NCBI GenBank assembly: GCA_964492425.1
Contig: CAZBKB010000023.1
Coordinates: 1-15,048 of the forward strand
Direction: 5' to 3'
DNA length: 15,048 nucleotides
Origin: LBZV01 sp000993855
Lineage (GTDB): Bacteria; Patescibacteriota; Microgenomatia; Curtissbacterales; GWA2-41-24
The stretch's first letter is position 1. Every line of letters begins with the position of its first letter. A program made the translations under genes and the position numbers. The notes under the pieces are model-generated. The model saw only the letters and a list, made by a program, of their open reading frames with translations. It was not told the DNA's origin and did no database searches. Positions 13,364 through 15,048 of this stretch are shown here, one piece after another.

Positions 13364-14032
13364 ATGCTGCTTTTAAACTTTTTATCTCAATTCCAAATAA
13401 ACCCGACCGGAGCAATTATTAATTTGCTCGTGTTTATAACAGGCATAGTCGCTGCCATATCCATACACGAATTCTCACACGCATTAGTTGCATATAGATT
13501 AGGAGATCCAACAGCCAAACTGGCTGGCCGACTAACACTAAATCCAACATCTCACCTTGATCCCCTTGGAACACTGGCACTATTGTTTCTCGGTTTTGGG
13601 TGGGGCAAACCCACTCCTTTTGACCCATATAATTTAAGAAACGTAAAAAGGGATTCCGCTCTTATTGCAGTTGCGGGAGCAGTTTCAAATTTTATCCTGG
13701 CCATACTCCTGTCTCTTCCCTACCTCATCGCTTTTTACTCAGGATACATGAGTGTAACAATAAACAATATATACACATATTTGTCTATCGTCATTTGGCT
13801 TAACCTAATCCTGGGTGTATTCAATCTTATTCCAGTCGCACCTCTCGACGGCTTCAAAGTCCTAGCCGGTTTCCTGCCAAAAGACTGGTACCATGATTTC
13901 GTGCGTACCGAACCATATGGGATTTTTATACTATTGTTTCTACTCGTAACCGGTACCATCGGAAATATACTTTTGCCCGTTGTATCAAGGTTATTAGAAC
14001 TCCTGCTACCCGGGTTTATTGGTCCAATTTAG
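13364..14032 (+). CDS. M50 site-2 protease-family membrane metalloprotease
   Basis: 222 aa, polytopic, of the compact S2P-like group without a PDZ domain. The zinc motif HEFSH has His35, Glu36 and His39 in the second membrane helix. NPTSHLDPLGT (60-70) follows, then AVAGAVSN (102-109), and the third zinc ligand Asp162 in NLIPVAPLDG (154-163). These are the standard signatures of the family, which cleaves membrane proteins such as anti-sigma factors within the bilayer. The substrate is unknown. A candidate -10 TAGAAT (13327-13332) and a GGAG (13345-13348) precede the start; the GGAG lies about 15 nt from the ATG, longer than usual, so its use is doubtful. Confidence 0.93.
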   Translation: MLLLNFLSQFQINPTGAIINLLVFITGIVAAISIHEFSHALVAYRLGDPTAKLAGRLTLNPTSHLDPLGTLALLFLGFGWGKPTPFDPYNLRNVKRDSALIAVAGAVSNFILAILLSLPYLIAFYSGYMSVTINNIYTYLSIVIWLNLILGVFNLIPVAPLDGFKVLAGFLPKDWYHDFVRTEPYGIFILLFLLVTGTIGNILLPVVSRLLELLLPGFIGPI

Positions 14033-14046
14033 GCTACAAATTGCAG

Positions 14047-14077
14047 TTTCCAGATTGACTAAATATGTTATTATATT
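14047..14077 (+). promoter_or_regulatory. Candidate promoter of the orphan structured RNA
   Basis: TATATT (14072-14077, 5 of 6 matches) would place the start near 14084. TTTCCA (14047-14052) lies 19 bp upstream as a weak -35, while TTGACT (14055-14060) is a better -35 but only 11 bp away. The exact arrangement is uncertain. Confidence 0.35.
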
Positions 14078-14083
14078 AGTTAG

Positions 14084-14291
14084 GTTCACAGGAAACCCTA
14101 CAGAGGTTGCACATTAAAAGATTTAGCTACTCTTTGCTTACAAGATAGTTTACAAAGGTAATCCCGCTTTCATTTTCGCCCCTGGCAAATGAAGAGGATA
14201 ACCACCTGTATTTGACCAAAGCAGTCAGCTAAACCATGCGCCTTGTGTAGGGTGAAATTATCCGAGCTTGTCAACAGCAAGCTCTTTTTTT
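14084..14291 (+). ncRNA. Candidate structured non-coding RNA, family not recognised
   Basis: This fills most of the 334-bp gap between two converging genes and has no convincing open frame. The sequence supports a closed fold: CCCUACA (14096-14102) pairs with UGUAGGG (14246-14252), and UGCA (14108-14111) with UGCG (14237-14240). UUUAGCU (14122-14128) pairs perfectly with AGCUAAA (14227-14233). Two internal hairpins are UUAC-AAAG-GUAA (14150-14161) and UUUCAUUU/AAAUGAAG (14168-14175 with 14187-14194). It ends in an intrinsic terminator. The lengths of the matched arms and the nesting make chance unlikely. It lacks the marks of tmRNA, RNase P RNA and SRP RNA. A rod with 5'/3' closure of about 180 nt would suit a divergent 6S RNA, but this is only a possibility. 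Confidence 0.6.
14264..14291 (+). terminator. Intrinsic terminator of the orphan RNA
   Basis: A perfect 7-bp stem, GAGCTTG (14264-14270) and CAAGCTC (14278-14284), with a 7-nt loop, is followed directly by seven T (14285-14291). It is on the plus strand and ends the RNA before the opposing LytR_C gene. It may also end transcripts from the M50 protease gene. Confidence 0.9.
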
Positions 14292-14366
14292 GCAAAAAAA
14301 CCAAATAAAAAACTTATCCGCTACAATTTTTAACCTTGAAATTTTATTTTTGAAATTTAGACTTCC

Positions 14367-14900
14367 CTAATTTGCCCCGATAATAACCTCTATGTCTGCA
14401 CTGCTGGAAGCCTCCAGATCATCACTCGATGCCATCGCGTCATAATTTTCACCAAGGTCCTCCAAAATCAGGTCTTCAAATTTTCTGGAATCTTCTTTAA
14501 ATCTAACCTCAGTCTTTTTATAATCATCACGATCTGCATTTCCAACACTATCTACGGTCCAGCCAAGACCTTCCAAAAAATCACGTGCAGAAGCAGCCGC
14601 ACCACTGACACCGCTTCCATTAAGAACTCTTATACTGATCTCACCCCTGTCTAAATCGACAGCTGCTGGTGACGATTCAGCAATAGGACTAGAAACAGCA
14701 AATGGGCTAGCAGAAGGTGAAGGATTGTCAGTTTTAGTAAACGGACTAATTGCTTCAAAAGGACCTATACCCCTAAAAAAAGCAAAGACAACAGCACCAA
14801 TAATTATAAGAAAAATGAGAAGCCAAAGCCATTTGGCATTTTTATCTTGAGATTCTTGATAGATTGGGGCAGGACTTACTTGTTGATTTTGCTCGTCCAT
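14367..14900 (-). CDS. Membrane-anchored LytR C-terminal domain protein
   Basis: 177 aa. A short cytoplasmic polar N-terminus is followed by one membrane helix (WLWLLIFLIIIGAVVFAFF, about 24-42). Next comes a Ser/Pro-rich linker (about 57-80) and a C-terminal LytR_C-type domain (about 87-176) with ISIRVLNGSGVSGAAASARDFL and VDSVGNADRDDYKKTEVRF, the strand-helix pattern typical of this domain. LytR_C domains occur on cell-envelope proteins, sometimes linked to LytR-CpsA-Psr enzymes; here the domain stands alone, so it is likely an extracytoplasmic binding module without catalysis. It converges on the orphan RNA and is divergent from the tRNA. Confidence 0.85.
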   Translation of the reverse strand: MDEQNQQVSPAPIYQESQDKNAKWLWLLIFLIIIGAVVFAFFRGIGPFEAISPFTKTDNPSPSASPFAVSSPIAESSPAAVDLDRGEISIRVLNGSGVSGAAASARDFLEGLGWTVDSVGNADRDDYKKTEVRFKEDSRKFEDLILEDLGENYDAMASSDDLEASSSADIEVIIGAN

Positions 14901-14928
14901 AAAGAGTGATTATCCTAATTCGCCCCAA

Positions 14929-14957
14929 ATTGTATCAGATAATGTCAAGAGGGTAAA
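14929..14957 (-). promoter_or_regulatory. Candidate promoter of the LytR_C gene
   Basis: On the minus strand TTTACC (14957-14952), a 17-bp spacer and TACAAT (14934-14929) precede the ATG at 14900 and would give a leader of about 20 nt. A GATAAT (14914-14909) 8 nt before the ATG is an alternative -10 for a leaderless transcript, and TTGACA (14948-14943) is a possible -35 that fits neither spacing. Confidence 0.4.
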
Positions 14958-14974
14958 GGCCAAGCCAAATTTTA

Positions 14975-15003
14975 TTGGAAATTTATTCGCTTTAATGTAA
15001 AAT
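14975..15003 (+). promoter_or_regulatory. Promoter of the tRNA gene
   Basis: TTGGAA (14975-14980), a 17-bp spacer and TAAAAT (14998-15003) place the start near 15010, about 7 nt before the mature tRNA 5' end. Confidence 0.55.
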
Positions 15004-15016
15004 GTCCTGTGCCCTA

Positions 15017-15048
15017 GCCGAGATAGCTCAGTGGTAGAGCAACTGTTT
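15017..15048 (+). tRNA. 5' half of a tRNA, probably tRNA-Thr
   Basis: The acceptor strand GCCGAGA (15017-15023), TA, the D-arm GCTC-AGTGGTA-GAGC (15026-15040), A26, the anticodon stem 5' strand ACTGT (15042-15046) and U32-U33 are present. The window ends exactly before the anticodon, so the identity cannot be read. The 5' half (GCCGA..TAGCTCAG..GGTAGAGCAACTG) is most like bacterial tRNA-Thr. Confidence 0.9.

Noticed and set aside
14084..14291. tmRNA, RNase P RNA or SRP RNA as identity of the structured RNA
   Set aside because: No tRNA-like end with GGTTC and CCA, no GAGGAAAGTCC or ACAGAA-type RNase P core, and no GGAAG..AGCA SRP loop could be found; the identity was left open.

Overview
The window looks like a chromosomal segment of a Patescibacteria/CPR bacterium, most likely of the Microgenomates type. 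This is an inference from style and content, not from a marker-gene tree. The reasons are tightly packed genes, almost no Shine-Dalgarno sequences, several start codons 6-8 nt after a -10-like box (leaderless promoters), a PriA stripped of its helicase motifs, short unrecognised secreted or soluble proteins, and no sign of a larger metabolic operon.

Layout. Positions 1-305 (-) hold the edge of an unrecognised gene, divergent from a Wzy/O-antigen-ligase-like membrane protein with C-terminal TPRs (354-2351, +). Positions 2498-7987 (+) form a five-gene run: glyA, folD, a degenerate priA, def and fmt. Together these make one-carbon units (SHMT), oxidise them to 10-formyl-THF (FolD), formylate initiator Met-tRNA (Fmt) and remove the formyl group (Def). 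Positions 8081-9405 (-) are a three-gene operon of unknown proteins with a clear leaderless promoter; its last gene appears frameshifted by a 5-bp duplication. Positions 9488-11700 (+) are a carbamoyltransferase cassette: a small SxtJ-like membrane protein, a NodU/TobZ/SxtI-type O-carbamoyltransferase, and a 59-aa DUF5989-like protein. An SGNH hydrolase (11697-12962, -) converges on it and lies directly after rpmB (bL28). Next come an M50 site-2 protease (13364-14032, +), a ~200-nt stretch that looks like an independently transcribed structured RNA with an intrinsic terminator (about 14084-14291), a membrane-anchored LytR_C protein (14367-14900, -), and the 5' half of a tRNA, probably tRNA-Thr, cut just before its anticodon.

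The most unusual signals are: (1) degenerate tandem repeats of period 7 (sometimes 8) that recur at gene boundaries and also inside folD, priA and fmt, where they encode apparent insertions; (2) the orphan structured RNA; (3) the motif-less PriA embedded in the formyl-Met gene run; (4) a 9-G homopolymer inside the SGNH hydrolase; (5) a REP-like element plus an in-frame 22-bp duplication at the end of fmt. No insertion sequence, CRISPR array, rRNA or phage gene was seen.
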